From Tardiphaga sp. P9-11 (GTDB lineage Bacteria; Pseudomonadota; Alphaproteobacteria; Rhizobiales; Xanthobacteraceae), in contig NZ_NPKQ01000001.1 of assembly GCF_008329525.1 (NCBI RefSeq), positions 1,240,001 through 1,304,000 of the forward strand: a stretch of DNA of 64,000 nt. The letters run 5' to 3'. Both the position numbers and the translations under genes were made by a program. Positions 55,687-63,564 of the stretch are shown in pieces; position 1 is the first letter of the stretch, and every line of letters begins with the position of its first letter. A model generated the notes under the pieces. The model saw nothing but the letters and a program-made list of their open reading frames with translations, ran no database searches and was not told the DNA's origin.

Positions 55687-58600
55687 TTACGCCACTTCCT
55701 GATCGAGGATCTTCACCGCGTTTTCGAGATCCACCGAGACCAGCTGCGACACACCACGCTCCGCCATCGTCACGCCGTACAGGCGGTGCATGCGCGCCAT
55801 GGTGATCGGGTTGTGGGTGATGGTGATGAAGCGGGTTTCGGTCGAGGCGCACATTTCATGCAGCAGGCTGCAGAAGCGCTCCACGTTGTGGTCGTCGAGC
55901 GGCGCGTCGACTTCGTCCAGCACGCAGATCGGCGACGGGTTGGTCAGGAACACCGCGAAGATCAGCGCCAGCGCGGTCAGCGCCTGCTCGCCGCCGGACA
56001 GCAGCGACAGGGTCTGCGGCTTCTTGCCGGGCGGCTTGGCGACGATTTCCAGACCGGCTTCGAGCGGATCGTCGCTCTCGATCAGCTTCAGCTCGGCTTC
56101 GCCGCCGCCGAACAGTTCGACGAACATGCGCTTGAAGTGGCCGTTGACGATGTCGAACGAGGTCATCAGCCGTTCGCGGGCTTCCTTGTTCAGGCTCTGG
56201 ATGCCGGTGCGCAGCTTCTTGATGGCTTCGACGAGGTCGTCGCGCTCGCCAGCGAGGCCGTTATGCGTGCCTTCGACTTCGTTGAGCTCTTCTTCGGCGC
56301 GCAGGTTGACGGCACCGAGACGCTCGCGATCACGGCGCAGCTTTTCGAGATCGGCTTCGATATCGGCGAGCGGCGGAAGCGCATCGTCCTGGCGGACTTC
56401 GGCCAGCGCCGCGACGCCTTCCGGCTCGACTTCCAGCATGTCGCGGATTTCGCGCTCGATGTCCTCCAGGCGGCGCTTGCCGCTTTCCATGCGCTCTTCG
56501 GTGCGGGCGCAGGCTTCGCGGGCGGCCGACAGAGCTTCGAGTGAACCGCGGGCATCGCGGTCGGTCTCGCGCATCGCGTTTTCGGCCGAGGCGAGGGCGT
56601 TGGCGGCGAGCTGGCGGGCCTGTTCGGCGCTTTCGACTTCCGAGATCAGCGCGCGGCGCTTCTGCAGGTAGAGCGCCGGGGCGTCTTCGAGTTCGGCGCG
56701 TTCGCGCGTCACTTCGGCGACGCGCGCCGCGACAGTTTCGATCTGCGAGGCGGCGGAGGTCTTGCGGTTCTGCCAGTCGGTGCGTTCGGCGATGATCGCC
56801 TGCAGGCGACGGTCGGCGAGTTCGGCCTCGCGGGCCAGTGCCTGCGCTTCGGCGCGCACCTGGGCGGCGCCGCGGCGATGGCCTTCGATCTCGGCGCGTA
56901 CGGTGGCGAGTTGGGCTTCGGCGTCGGAGCTCTCCGGCAGATATTCCAGCGCGGCATGCGCGCTCTCATGGGCGGCTTCCGCCTCCATGCGATCGTTCGA
57001 CAGGCGCGACTGTGCTTCGGTCAGCGTCGCGCGGCGGGCCGCATGGCGGTTGATCTCGCGCTCGGCATTGGCATGGCGCTCGCGGGCCTGGTCGACGTCG
57101 CGGCGGGCGTTGCGCAGCGCTTCACGGGATGCGCCTTCGGCCGAGGCCGCAGACTTCAATGCCTGTTCGGCGCTGTCCAGCGCTTCGCGCTTGGCAATGG
57201 CGTCGATCTTGGCGTTTTCCAGATCGGCTTCGATATCGGTCAGGCGCGCGCGTTCGGCGAGACGGCGGGCCGCGCCAGTCGGTGCATGCGCGCCGGCGAC
57301 AAAACCGTCCCAGCGCCAGACGTCGCCTTCCAGCGACACCAGCCGCTGGCCGGTCTGCAGCTGCGAGACGAGAGCCGCGCCCTGATCCTTGGAGACGACG
57401 CCGATCTGCTTGAGGCGGCGCTGAAGCTCGGCGGGGGCGTTCACGTGCGATGCGAGCGATTCCACGCCAGCCGGCAGCGCCGGGTCGTTGGCGTGGTCGC
57501 CGGCATTGGTCCAGCGCATCGGCGCGGAGGGATCGACCGGCGCGTCGAGATCGTCGCCGAGCACGGCGCCCAGCGCCTTTTCATAGCCCTTGGTGACGCT
57601 GACGCCGTCGATGATCGGCGGCCACAGGTTCTTGGTCTCGCCGTTGAGGATCTTCGAGATTGTGCGGGCTTCGGTCTCGAGCCGCTGCACCTTCTTGTCG
57701 GCTTCGTTCAGCGGCGCGCGCGAGGCTTCCAGCGTCTGGCGCGCGGCAACGTGTGCGGCCTCGTTTTCGCTGACGGAATATTCGGCCTGCAGCAGGATTT
57801 CCTGCGAGGTCTCCATCAGGGCTGCGAGTTCGTCGAGATCGCCGAAGCCCGAGGTCTGCGCGGTCAGCGCCTCGATCTCGGCCTCGACGCTGGCGATTTC
57901 CTGGCCGAGACGCGCCAGGCGATCGGCCTGGCTGCGCACATTGGACTGCAGCTGGTTGCGCTTGGCGGTCATGTCCGCATGGGCGGTGGTGAGTTCGGTG
58001 AAAGTGCGCTCGGCGGCGGCCAGCACGGCTTCGGCCTCGGAGACGCGGTCATCGACGCCGCCACGCAGCTCGACGCGCTGCATGATCTCTTCCTTGAGCA
58101 TCGCGTCTTCTTCTTCGAGACGGAGCAGCGCGAATTCGGCGTCTTCCGACTGCTTCATCTCGCGCGCGACGTCGCTCTCGAACTGCGTCAGACGACGATC
58201 CAGTTCGGTGGCGCGCTCCTTGGCGCGCTCTTCCTCGCGGTCGAGCATGTCGCGGGCATTGGTCAGGCGCTGCAGGCCGGCGGCAGCAGCGGCTTCCGCC
58301 TCGCGCAAAGCAGGCAATTCACTGGCGCGGATCGCCTGGATGCGCGCGGCTTCGCCCTGTTCGCGGGTGCGTTCGGCGAGATCGCGGACATACTGGTCAT
58401 GCAGGGTCGCTGCTTCGGCATTGTCCTGATGCGCCTGCAGCCAGCGCAGGTGGAACAGCATGGCCTCGGCCTTGCGCACCTTGCCGGCAACTTCGCGGTA
58501 GCGGATCGCCTGGCGGGCCTGCTTCTTCAGGCCTTCCATCTGGCCCGAGAGCTGGCCGATCACGTCCTCGACGCGGGTGAGGTTGGTTTCGGCGGCCTTC

Positions 58601-59151
58601 AGGCGCAGCTCGGCCTCGTGGCGGCGCGCATGCAGGCCGGCGACGCCGGCGGCGTCTTCCAGCACGCGGCGGCGCTGCTCGGGCTTCGCCTGGATGATTT
58701 CGCCGATCTTGCCCTGGTGGACGAGGGCGGGCGATCGCGCGCCGGTGGCGGCGTCGGCGAACAGGATCTGCACGTCGCGGGCGCGTACGTCGCGGCCGTT
58801 GATGCGGTATTGCGACCCGGCTTCGCGCTCGATGCGGCGGGAGATTTCGAGAATTTCGGCGTCATTGACCATCGCCGGCGCGGTGCGATCGGTATTGTCG
58901 ATCGTCATCACCACTTCGGCGTGGTTGCGCGACGCGCGGTTGCCGGAGCCGGCGAAGATCACGGCGTCCATGTCGGCGGCGCGCAGCGACTTGTGCGAGG
59001 TTTCGCCCATCGCCCAGCGCAGCGCTTCCACCAGATTGGACTTGCCGCAGCCGTTCGGGCCGACGACGCCGGTCAGACCGGGCTCGATCATGAAATCGGT
59101 CGGTTCGACGAACGACTTGAATCCGTGCAGGCGCAGGCGCGTGAGTTTCAT
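55687..59151 (-). CDS. smc: Chromosome segregation protein SMC
   Basis: 1154 residues. Walker A GPNGCGKSN at 31-39; long coiled coil (~170-490) to a hinge (~510-640; VSVTKGYEKALGAVLGDDLDAP), returning coiled coil (~640-985), then the ABC signature LSGGEQALTALAL and Walker B PICVLDEVDAPLDD. It dimerises via the hinge and with ScpA/ScpB compacts and segregates the chromosome. In related genomes a DsbA-like gene, DUF721 and mutY lie close upstream; here ~3.1 kb of other DNA intervenes. Confidence 0.97.
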   Translation of the reverse strand: MKLTRLRLHGFKSFVEPTDFMIEPGLTGVVGPNGCGKSNLVEALRWAMGETSHKSLRAADMDAVIFAGSGNRASRNHAEVVMTIDNTDRTAPAMVNDAEILEISRRIEREAGSQYRINGRDVRARDVQILFADAATGARSPALVHQGKIGEIIQAKPEQRRRVLEDAAGVAGLHARRHEAELRLKAAETNLTRVEDVIGQLSGQMEGLKKQARQAIRYREVAGKVRKAEAMLFHLRWLQAHQDNAEAATLHDQYVRDLAERTREQGEAARIQAIRASELPALREAEAAAAAGLQRLTNARDMLDREEERAKERATELDRRLTQFESDVAREMKQSEDAEFALLRLEEEDAMLKEEIMQRVELRGGVDDRVSEAEAVLAAAERTFTELTTAHADMTAKRNQLQSNVRSQADRLARLGQEIASVEAEIEALTAQTSGFGDLDELAALMETSQEILLQAEYSVSENEAAHVAARQTLEASRAPLNEADKKVQRLETEARTISKILNGETKNLWPPIIDGVSVTKGYEKALGAVLGDDLDAPVDPSAPMRWTNAGDHANDPALPAGVESLASHVNAPAELQRRLKQIGVVSKDQGAALVSQLQTGQRLVSLEGDVWRWDGFVAGAHAPTGAARRLAERARLTDIEADLENAKIDAIAKREALDSAEQALKSAASAEGASREALRNARRDVDQARERHANAEREINRHAARRATLTEAQSRLSNDRMEAEAAHESAHAALEYLPESSDAEAQLATVRAEIEGHRRGAAQVRAEAQALAREAELADRRLQAIIAERTDWQNRKTSAASQIETVAARVAEVTRERAELEDAPALYLQKRRALISEVESAEQARQLAANALASAENAMRETDRDARGSLEALSAAREACARTEERMESGKRRLEDIEREIRDMLEVEPEGVAALAEVRQDDALPPLADIEADLEKLRRDRERLGAVNLRAEEELNEVEGTHNGLAGERDDLVEAIKKLRTGIQSLNKEARERLMTSFDIVNGHFKRMFVELFGGGEAELKLIESDDPLEAGLEIVAKPPGKKPQTLSLLSGGEQALTALALIFAVFLTNPSPICVLDEVDAPLDDHNVERFCSLLHEMCASTETRFITITHNPITMARMHRLYGVTMAERGVSQLVSVDLENAVKILDQEVA

Positions 59152-59754
59152 GGATACGGTACTCTGGTTAGCCGACAGGCCACTTTATTCAAAAAGCCCC
59201 GGCAGAGCGCGAATCCCCCAACACGAACAATAGCATAAATGCATCTGCCGCGCGGGTGGAGACTCGCTGGTCGCGGCTCTCATTGGCCCGGACAATGGCG
59301 AGACGAGGGCAGCCGCGCAACCGCGGAACCCCGCTTTTCCCAAGGGTTTTGCGGGGGATAGGTGGGGGAGGGCGTGAAAAAGGGCTTGTTTTAAGGGGGA
59401 TGCGGGAGGAGGGCGGGAAAAGTCCGCTATGCCTCGCCATTTATGTGGAGCGCGACGCCCGGCCGCAGCGGTCGTGGCTTCGGCCCAGGATCTAATGCTG
59501 ACGGATGATCTGCTCACGTCAGGCCGGATCGAGGTCATTCCGCCGGAGGATGCATTGCCAACAGTGGCGCTGAAGATGCTGATCGTCCGCAGTAGCGCCG
59601 GTATCGTCCGTGTGCGGCGGCTCGTAGGTTTTCTAGTGGGGAAGGTTGGGAGAAGCGCGGGGTGAGGAGTGAGGGAGGGCAGTCGAATCCGTTGGTGCAC
59701 TTACCCTCCTTAAGGTAGTGTATCTAAATTGCACTCCTAGAGATTGAGGATTGG
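59152..59754. other. Gene-poor region upstream of smc
   Basis: About 600 bp with the smc promoter at its left. A plus-strand reading near 59495-59665 (LTDDLLTSGRIEVIPP) recalls LysR C-terminal sequence, but no intact gene is present. The stretch 59345-59430 is purine-rich on the plus strand, with G-runs. AT content rises from about 59700 towards the next gene. Confidence 0.4.
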
Positions 59755-60900
59755 ATGAAACGATTGCTGGTAAATTTGTTTGTCGGTTGGATTTTGTTCG
59801 TCTTCTCAAATGCGTCAGCATTTTCTTCGGAATTAGAAGAGCAATGCGGGAAGACCGATGACTTCAATGTTTGCATTCTGGCGGCGGTTGATCTGATACA
59901 CGGCTCCCGCGAGGGCCAAGGTTACTCCGACGCTTACTTCACCAAGGATCTCGACTACGGTCCTGCAGCGAACGCCATAGAAGCATCCAACAAAAAACCC
60001 AACACGATGTGCGTCGCAGCAGTTTCTGAAACCCTGATTACCGCACTCAACATCTACTACAACAATACAAAGGATACGAAGCCCTTCGACGACCTACCTG
60101 CGGCTAGATGGAATGGCTGGTCAGCTCGCGATATCCGCGACTACATGTGGGAAAATAGAGGTTCGCATAGTGCAGGATACGCATTCGATAAATTCGGGAT
60201 TGGCCAAAAGCTGGATTTCCCGGATCTTCGCCCTGGCGATTTTCTGAGCTTTGACCGAGGAAATAATAGCGGTCATTCTGTCATATTCATTAGCTACCTC
60301 GACAAAGAATACAACGAGCTAAAGAACTTCAGCAGCGAGGTTGCCGGCTTCAAATATTACTCATCGCAAGGTTCTGGAGTTGCCGGGTTTGCATACCGAT
60401 GGGCATTCTTCACTGGAAGCGATGGCAAGGGAGTTTGCTCAAGTCCAGATACCCACCCAAGCAAATTCCGTGATTGCTTTGGTGGGGGCGTGCAGAAACA
60501 TTATGTCGCCAATCGCGGTGGCCGTGTGAACATGCCTCAGAAATGGCATGTGAAAGAGAGCAGCGAGCAGCTTGTAGCAACGCTCGAAGCTGTGCTTACC
60601 CCGGTTATAGAACAGCAATTCGCTACCCAGTTAGGTAATGTTGCTGATCTTGTTTCCAAGAACTTTTCATTCGGTCTAACGAAGAAGTTCGACATAGGAA
60701 AGGGCTCAGGTCCAATCGCAAGCTTGCCCGGCATCCTGAAAGACAAGAAAGATTTTCAGGATCTAGCGACCTCGTCTTCCAAGCAACGAGAGTTGGTCCA
60801 GTCGCCAGCCATAAAGGGCGACATCCTCAAAGCTGTGCAAGCTGAGATAGATCGACAAGTGCCCGGCAGGTTGGATCCAAAATTCCTGAAGGAAGAGTGA
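59755..60900 (+). CDS. Secreted protein with NlpC/P60- or CHAP-like Cys-His pattern
   Basis: 381 residues; ATG 59755, with TGAGGATT 6 nt upstream. Signal peptide (KRLLVNLFVGWILFVFSNASAFS, cleaved near residue 22-24). Then Cys86 at a helix start (NTMCVAAVSETLI), LRPGDFLSF at 158-166, and His174 in NSGHSVIFIS: the order Cys - PGD - GHxV is that of papain-like amidases (CHAP/NlpC/P60). A C-terminal ~120-residue helical region follows (VATLEAVLTPVIEQQFATQL). Base use is clearly more AT-rich than all neighbours. I do not recognise a named family; peptidoglycan or peptide amide cleavage is the inference. Confidence 0.7.
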   Translation: MKRLLVNLFVGWILFVFSNASAFSSELEEQCGKTDDFNVCILAAVDLIHGSREGQGYSDAYFTKDLDYGPAANAIEASNKKPNTMCVAAVSETLITALNIYYNNTKDTKPFDDLPAARWNGWSARDIRDYMWENRGSHSAGYAFDKFGIGQKLDFPDLRPGDFLSFDRGNNSGHSVIFISYLDKEYNELKNFSSEVAGFKYYSSQGSGVAGFAYRWAFFTGSDGKGVCSSPDTHPSKFRDCFGGGVQKHYVANRGGRVNMPQKWHVKESSEQLVATLEAVLTPVIEQQFATQLGNVADLVSKNFSFGLTKKFDIGKGSGPIASLPGILKDKKDFQDLATSSSKQRELVQSPAIKGDILKAVQAEIDRQVPGRLDPKFLKEE

Positions 60901-61111
60901 TGCGATCCAATGACGTAATATGCACCGGCACGAATAGTGCCGCTGTTATTTTCCAATGCGATAATTTTCGGCTCAAAGCCGAAAGATCGTATTCCGATCG
61001 ACGTTATCGTACTTCGTTCTTCCATTTCTTATGGAAGCTACTGCATGAGAATTGTTCTTTAGCACCCACGCGATCTTTGCGACGAGATTACTCGCGCATG
61101 GACGCTGAAAT
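60901..61111. other. AT-rich gene-poor stretch
   Basis: The AT-rich tail of the island. A plus-strand ORF begins in the TGATG after the stop of the preceding gene, but its composition (Arg/Ser-rich, no family resemblance) argues against it. Nothing else seen. Confidence 0.35.
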
Positions 61112-61225
61112 CTATAAATCCCGCGCATATCCATTCGGCCGACGCTGCTGCGGTGCGCCGAGCACGGCGATGCAGAGGCCGAGAAATGCCAGGCCGATGA
61201 TCTCGCAGATGAAATTTTCAAACAT
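61112..61225 (-). CDS. 37-residue membrane miniprotein
   Basis: Minus-strand ATG 61225, with AAGGGG 7 nt upstream, opens MFENFICEIIGLAFLGLCIA then VLGAPQQRRPNGYARDL. It has one membrane helix followed by a basic tail, the same design as the 32-residue miniprotein at 32746-32844. A perfect CtrA-type site lies 43 bp upstream. No family recognised; too small to be sure. Confidence 0.45.
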   Translation of the reverse strand: MFENFICEIIGLAFLGLCIAVLGAPQQRRPNGYARDL

Positions 61226-61267
61226 GATGCACCCCTTAAAGATGTATCGAGAATGCGGAGATGGCGC

Positions 61268-61282
61268 TTAAGCGTTCCTTAA
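61268..61282 (-). promoter_or_regulatory. Perfect CtrA-type site (TTAA-N7-TTAA)
   Basis: TTAA-GCGTTCC-TTAA. This is the exact consensus for the alphaproteobacterial cell-cycle regulator CtrA. It lies 43 bp upstream of the miniprotein start and is palindromic enough to serve either strand. Confidence 0.5.
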
Positions 61283-61357
61283 TGCGCGTTTACACCTCGA
61301 ATCAGGGTTAATCCGCAAGCGCATCATCCGTTAATATCCGGGAGGTGCGTAAGCGCG

Positions 61358-61413
61358 GCTATCGCTGGGGAGCTATCGCCGGTCTGCTATCGCAGGTCTG
61401 CTATCGCAGGATG
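61358..61413. repeat. 14-bp tandem repeat, four copies
   Basis: The octamer GCTATCGC begins at 61358, 61372, 61386 and 61400, an exact 14-bp period. Copies 3 and 4 share the preceding GGTCT fully (61381-61394 and 61395-61408 are identical 14-mers). The array touches the stop codon of the minus-strand gene at 61414. Confidence 0.85.
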
Positions 61414-61665
61414 TCAGCGGGCGCGGGCCTGCGCGCTGCGCGGCATCGGGATTTCGGCCTTCAGCGCGGCTTCGCCTTCGGGCGTGATGCGATAACGCAC
61501 CGGCGATCCGGCCAGCGGTGCGATCCAGGTCTTTTCGACCATCTTGGACAGGGTCTTCGGCCCGGCAGGCATCAGATGCACCGCAGGCAGGCCCGGCGTG
61601 GCGCGGAGTTTCTGCAGCACGGTGCGCTCGACATAATGCGGCAGGTGGCTGGCGCGTATCGGCAT
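61414..61665 (-). CDS. Conserved small winged-helix-like hypothetical protein
   Basis: ATG 61665 (MPIRASHLPHYVERTVLQKL) gives 83 residues; the frame extends to 61761 with less plausible sequence. The end, VEKTWIAPLAGSPVRYRITPEGEAALKAEIP, has the look of a winged-helix wing with T/SxxGxxAL turn as in small regulators. No ribosome-binding site stands out. It is divergent from the strong promoter at 61784. Family not named with confidence. Confidence 0.6.
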   Translation of the reverse strand: MPIRASHLPHYVERTVLQKLRATPGLPAVHLMPAGPKTLSKMVEKTWIAPLAGSPVRYRITPEGEAALKAEIPMPRSAQARAR

Positions 61666-61783
61666 GGGGCGGGACTCATCGAGTTGGACGAGGGGAGCGC
61701 AATTGTCCCTGTGGGTTGAGTTACGCAAACGCATGAGCGCGGTTTCGGTTGCATCCGGCATCGGAAAAATGTCCGCCGAGCGC

Positions 61784-61810
61784 TTGACAATTTTCTTATG
61801 AGATTATAAT
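61784..61810 (+). promoter_or_regulatory. Near-consensus sigma-70 promoter
   Basis: TTGACA (61784-61789), 15-bp spacer, TATAAT (61805-61810). Both hexamers are the exact consensus, very rare in GC-rich alphaproteobacteria. Transcription should start near 61817, running rightwards into sequence with no convincing ORF. Confidence 0.75.
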
Positions 61811-61816
61811 CAAGTC

Positions 61817-62185
61817 TTATCCGGTTCGCGAGGGGCGCTTCATGAGGCGTCTTGAAGTGGGATCTGGATTGCGGCGCCTGCGGGCATGAGGGAGACGTTC
61901 CCTCGCGCACCCGGGAGGCTCGGAGGTCACCGTCCGACCCCACTACGGGGGTCTGCCGCTAGCGTGCGGCTGGACTGGGACAGGTAGGCGCGGGAAATCC
62001 GCTACCACCACGTCCCAGGAAGAACGGTCCCCGGCCAGAAATCGCCGCGGTGGCGCGCCCTCAAGGCGTTGCGCGGTTGCAGCTTTGTCGCCGACGGCGA
62101 AGCGGATCGCGACACACACCACCTTTTGCGCCTGACGGCGCGCCGCCACCCCTCATATCTTCGAGGGGGACTGCTCACACCTCGG
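61817..62185 (+). ncRNA. Candidate structured non-coding RNA
   Basis: Downstream of the consensus promoter there is no credible plus-strand ORF but dense perfect hairpins: GAGGGA/TCCCTC (61888-61904), GACCCC/GGGGTC (61936-61953), GCCGC/GCGGC (61955-61970), CTGGGAC/GTCCCAG (61975-62018, with inner GGTA/TACC and GCGG/CCGC), TCGCCG/CGGCGA (62088-62100), a long-range GGTGGC..GCGCC with GGCGCGCCGCCACC (about 62049/62137), and a closing CCCCTC/GAGGGG (about 62150-62168). It does not show RNase P, SRP, tmRNA or 6S consensus blocks. The right end is uncertain. Confidence 0.45.
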
Positions 62186-62246
62186 ACGCGCAAGCGCCGC
62201 GAGACAGGATATGTGTGGCTGTTTGAAATGCAGGCCGGAGATCATC

Positions 62247-62265
62247 TCGCGCGCATGCCCCGGAA
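62247..62265. repeat. Remnant of GTCAT...ATGAC palindromic element
   Basis: GCATGCCCCGGAATGACGA matches one end of the element at 37601-37723 without its partner arm. It marks the junction just before the dsbA-like gene. Confidence 0.45.
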
Positions 62266-62294
62266 TGACGAGACGGATGCGCGCGAAGAAAACT

Positions 62295-62951
62295 TCAGCT
62301 CTTCAGCAGCGGGGTGATCTTCTTGGAGAATTCCTCGAACGAGGTTTCGCCCTTCAGCATTTCGCCATTGATAAAGAAGGTCGGCGTCGAGTTCACCTTC
62401 AGCACTTCATTGGCGTATTTCTGGTCGGCGGCGATCTTGTCGAGCAGCGCCTGGTCCTTCAGGCATTCTTCCACGGCCTGCTGGCTGAGGCCGGCCTGCT
62501 TGCCGATGCGGGTCAGGGTCGCGGCGGTGTCCTTCATCACCCAGTCGTTCTGCTGCTTGAACAGCATGTCGATGACGGCGAAGTACTTGCCCGCGTCGTC
62601 CTTGGCGATGCAGCGCGCCAGCATCGAGCCGGCGGCAGCCTTGATGTCGAGCGGGAATTCGCGGAACACGAAGCGGATCTTGCCGGTGTCGATGAAGGCT
62701 TCCTTGATCTTCGGGAACACCTGCTCGGTGAAGGCCGCGCAATGCGGGCAGGTCATCGAGGCATATTCGGTGACGGTGACGGCGGCATCCTTCGGGCCGA
62801 GCACCATGTCGGGCAGCGACACCGGCTTGGCGACATCGGTCGCGTTCTGCGCGAATGCCTCGGAGATCAGCTGCAGCGGCGACAGGCCGATGGCTGCGGC
62901 GGCGCCGGTCAGGGCAAGGGCGGCGGTGAAGTCACGGCGCGTGATGATCAA
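62295..62951 (-). CDS. DsbA-family thioredoxin-fold protein with Tat-like signal
   Basis: TTG 62951 is preferred: GGAG lies 8 nt upstream and the protein then opens with an IITRRDF twin-arginine signal; ATG 62987 would add 12 residues in front. About 218 residues. CPHC (Cys68/Cys71 from this start) is the redox site and VNSTPTFFINGEML the cis-Pro loop. It oxidises or isomerises disulfides in the periplasm. It is the expected neighbour of smc in this lineage. Confidence 0.92.
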   Translation of the reverse strand: MIITRRDFTAALALTGAAAAIGLSPLQLISEAFAQNATDVAKPVSLPDMVLGPKDAAVTVTEYASMTCPHCAAFTEQVFPKIKEAFIDTGKIRFVFREFPLDIKAAAGSMLARCIAKDDAGKYFAVIDMLFKQQNDWVMKDTAATLTRIGKQAGLSQQAVEECLKDQALLDKIAADQKYANEVLKVNSTPTFFINGEMLKGETSFEEFSKKITPLLKS

Positions 62952-63056
62952 AGGAATGCTCCAGAGCGGCGGCGGACGCCGGGACAAGGTTCGCTTCGCT
63001 AACTTGAAACTACAAATGTGGCAAGCACGCGCCGGTTCCGGCCGGGCTGGAAAGCC

Positions 63057-63536
63057 TCAACTTCGCTTGATCGAGGCGCCGAGCCGCGCCAGCGCCTCGC
63101 GCAGCGCCTCGTCCTCGACCTCCGGCAGCGTTTCCGCGACCTTGGCGATGGCCTTGGCGTCCGGCGGCTTCACGGTGCGGCGAGGCTGCGGCCGCGACAG
63201 CGGCGCCTGGCGCAGCGCGATCTTGCCGACCGCATTCCAGCCGAAAAACCGGTTCACCCGCTGCAGGATCGCATCCGACGAATGCTGGATCTCCAGCGCC
63301 ATCGGCCCCTCGACGCGCAGGATGAGCGTCGCCGGCTCCTGCGGCTGGCCTTCCACCGGGCGCGGCCACTGGATCTTCAAGGGCTCGGAGAAGTTCGCCA
63401 CCTGCTGGCCGGCGATCTCGGCCCAGCGTGTCACCAGCTCGCGCGAGGCAAAGCCCTGTTTGGCATAGGCATCGGCAAACACCCCGCCGAGCAGGACGGA
63501 GAGCGGTTTCGCCGAGATATAGCCGGGCTTGTTCAT
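63057..63536 (-). CDS. DUF721 family protein
   Basis: 159 residues from ATG 63536 ([17 protein letters not shown]); starts at 63557 or 63566 in the same frame would overlap mut[28 protein letters not shown] is the DUF721 core. DUF721 (DciA-like) proteins can bind DNA or helicase DnaB in many bacteria lacking DnaC; a replication role is possible but not shown here. It is divergent from mutY by about 28 bp. Confidence 0.9.
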   Translation of the reverse strand: MNKPGYISAKPLSVLLGGVFADAYAKQGFASRELVTRWAEIAGQQVANFSEPLKIQWPRPVEGQPQEPATLILRVEGPMALEIQHSSDAILQRVNRFFGWNAVGKIALRQAPLSRPQPRRTVKPPDAKAIAKVAETLPEVEDEALREALARLGASIKRS

Positions 63537-63564
63537 GGTCGGGCGTTTTGGATACATGGTCGGC

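Noticed and set aside
56878-59238. 786-residue plus-strand ORF across smc
   Set aside because: Antisense shadow of the smc coiled coils; no family resemblance and no start signal.
59429-59665. Possible LysR effector-domain remnant
   Set aside because: Only about 15 residues look alike; too short to call a pseudogene.
60897-61271. 124-residue plus-strand ORF after the papain-like gene
   Set aside because: Arg/Ser-rich, no family features, and antisense to the miniprotein; kept only as a note.
61943-62149. 68-residue minus-strand ORF in the structured region
   Set aside because: It lies across perfect hairpins downstream of a promoter of the other strand; composition is that of structured RNA, no ribosome-binding site.
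61817-62185. RNase P, SRP, tmRNA or 6S RNA
   Set aside because: Their invariant blocks (for example GAGGAAAGTCCGG or GTCCGGAAGGAAGCAGCC) are absent.
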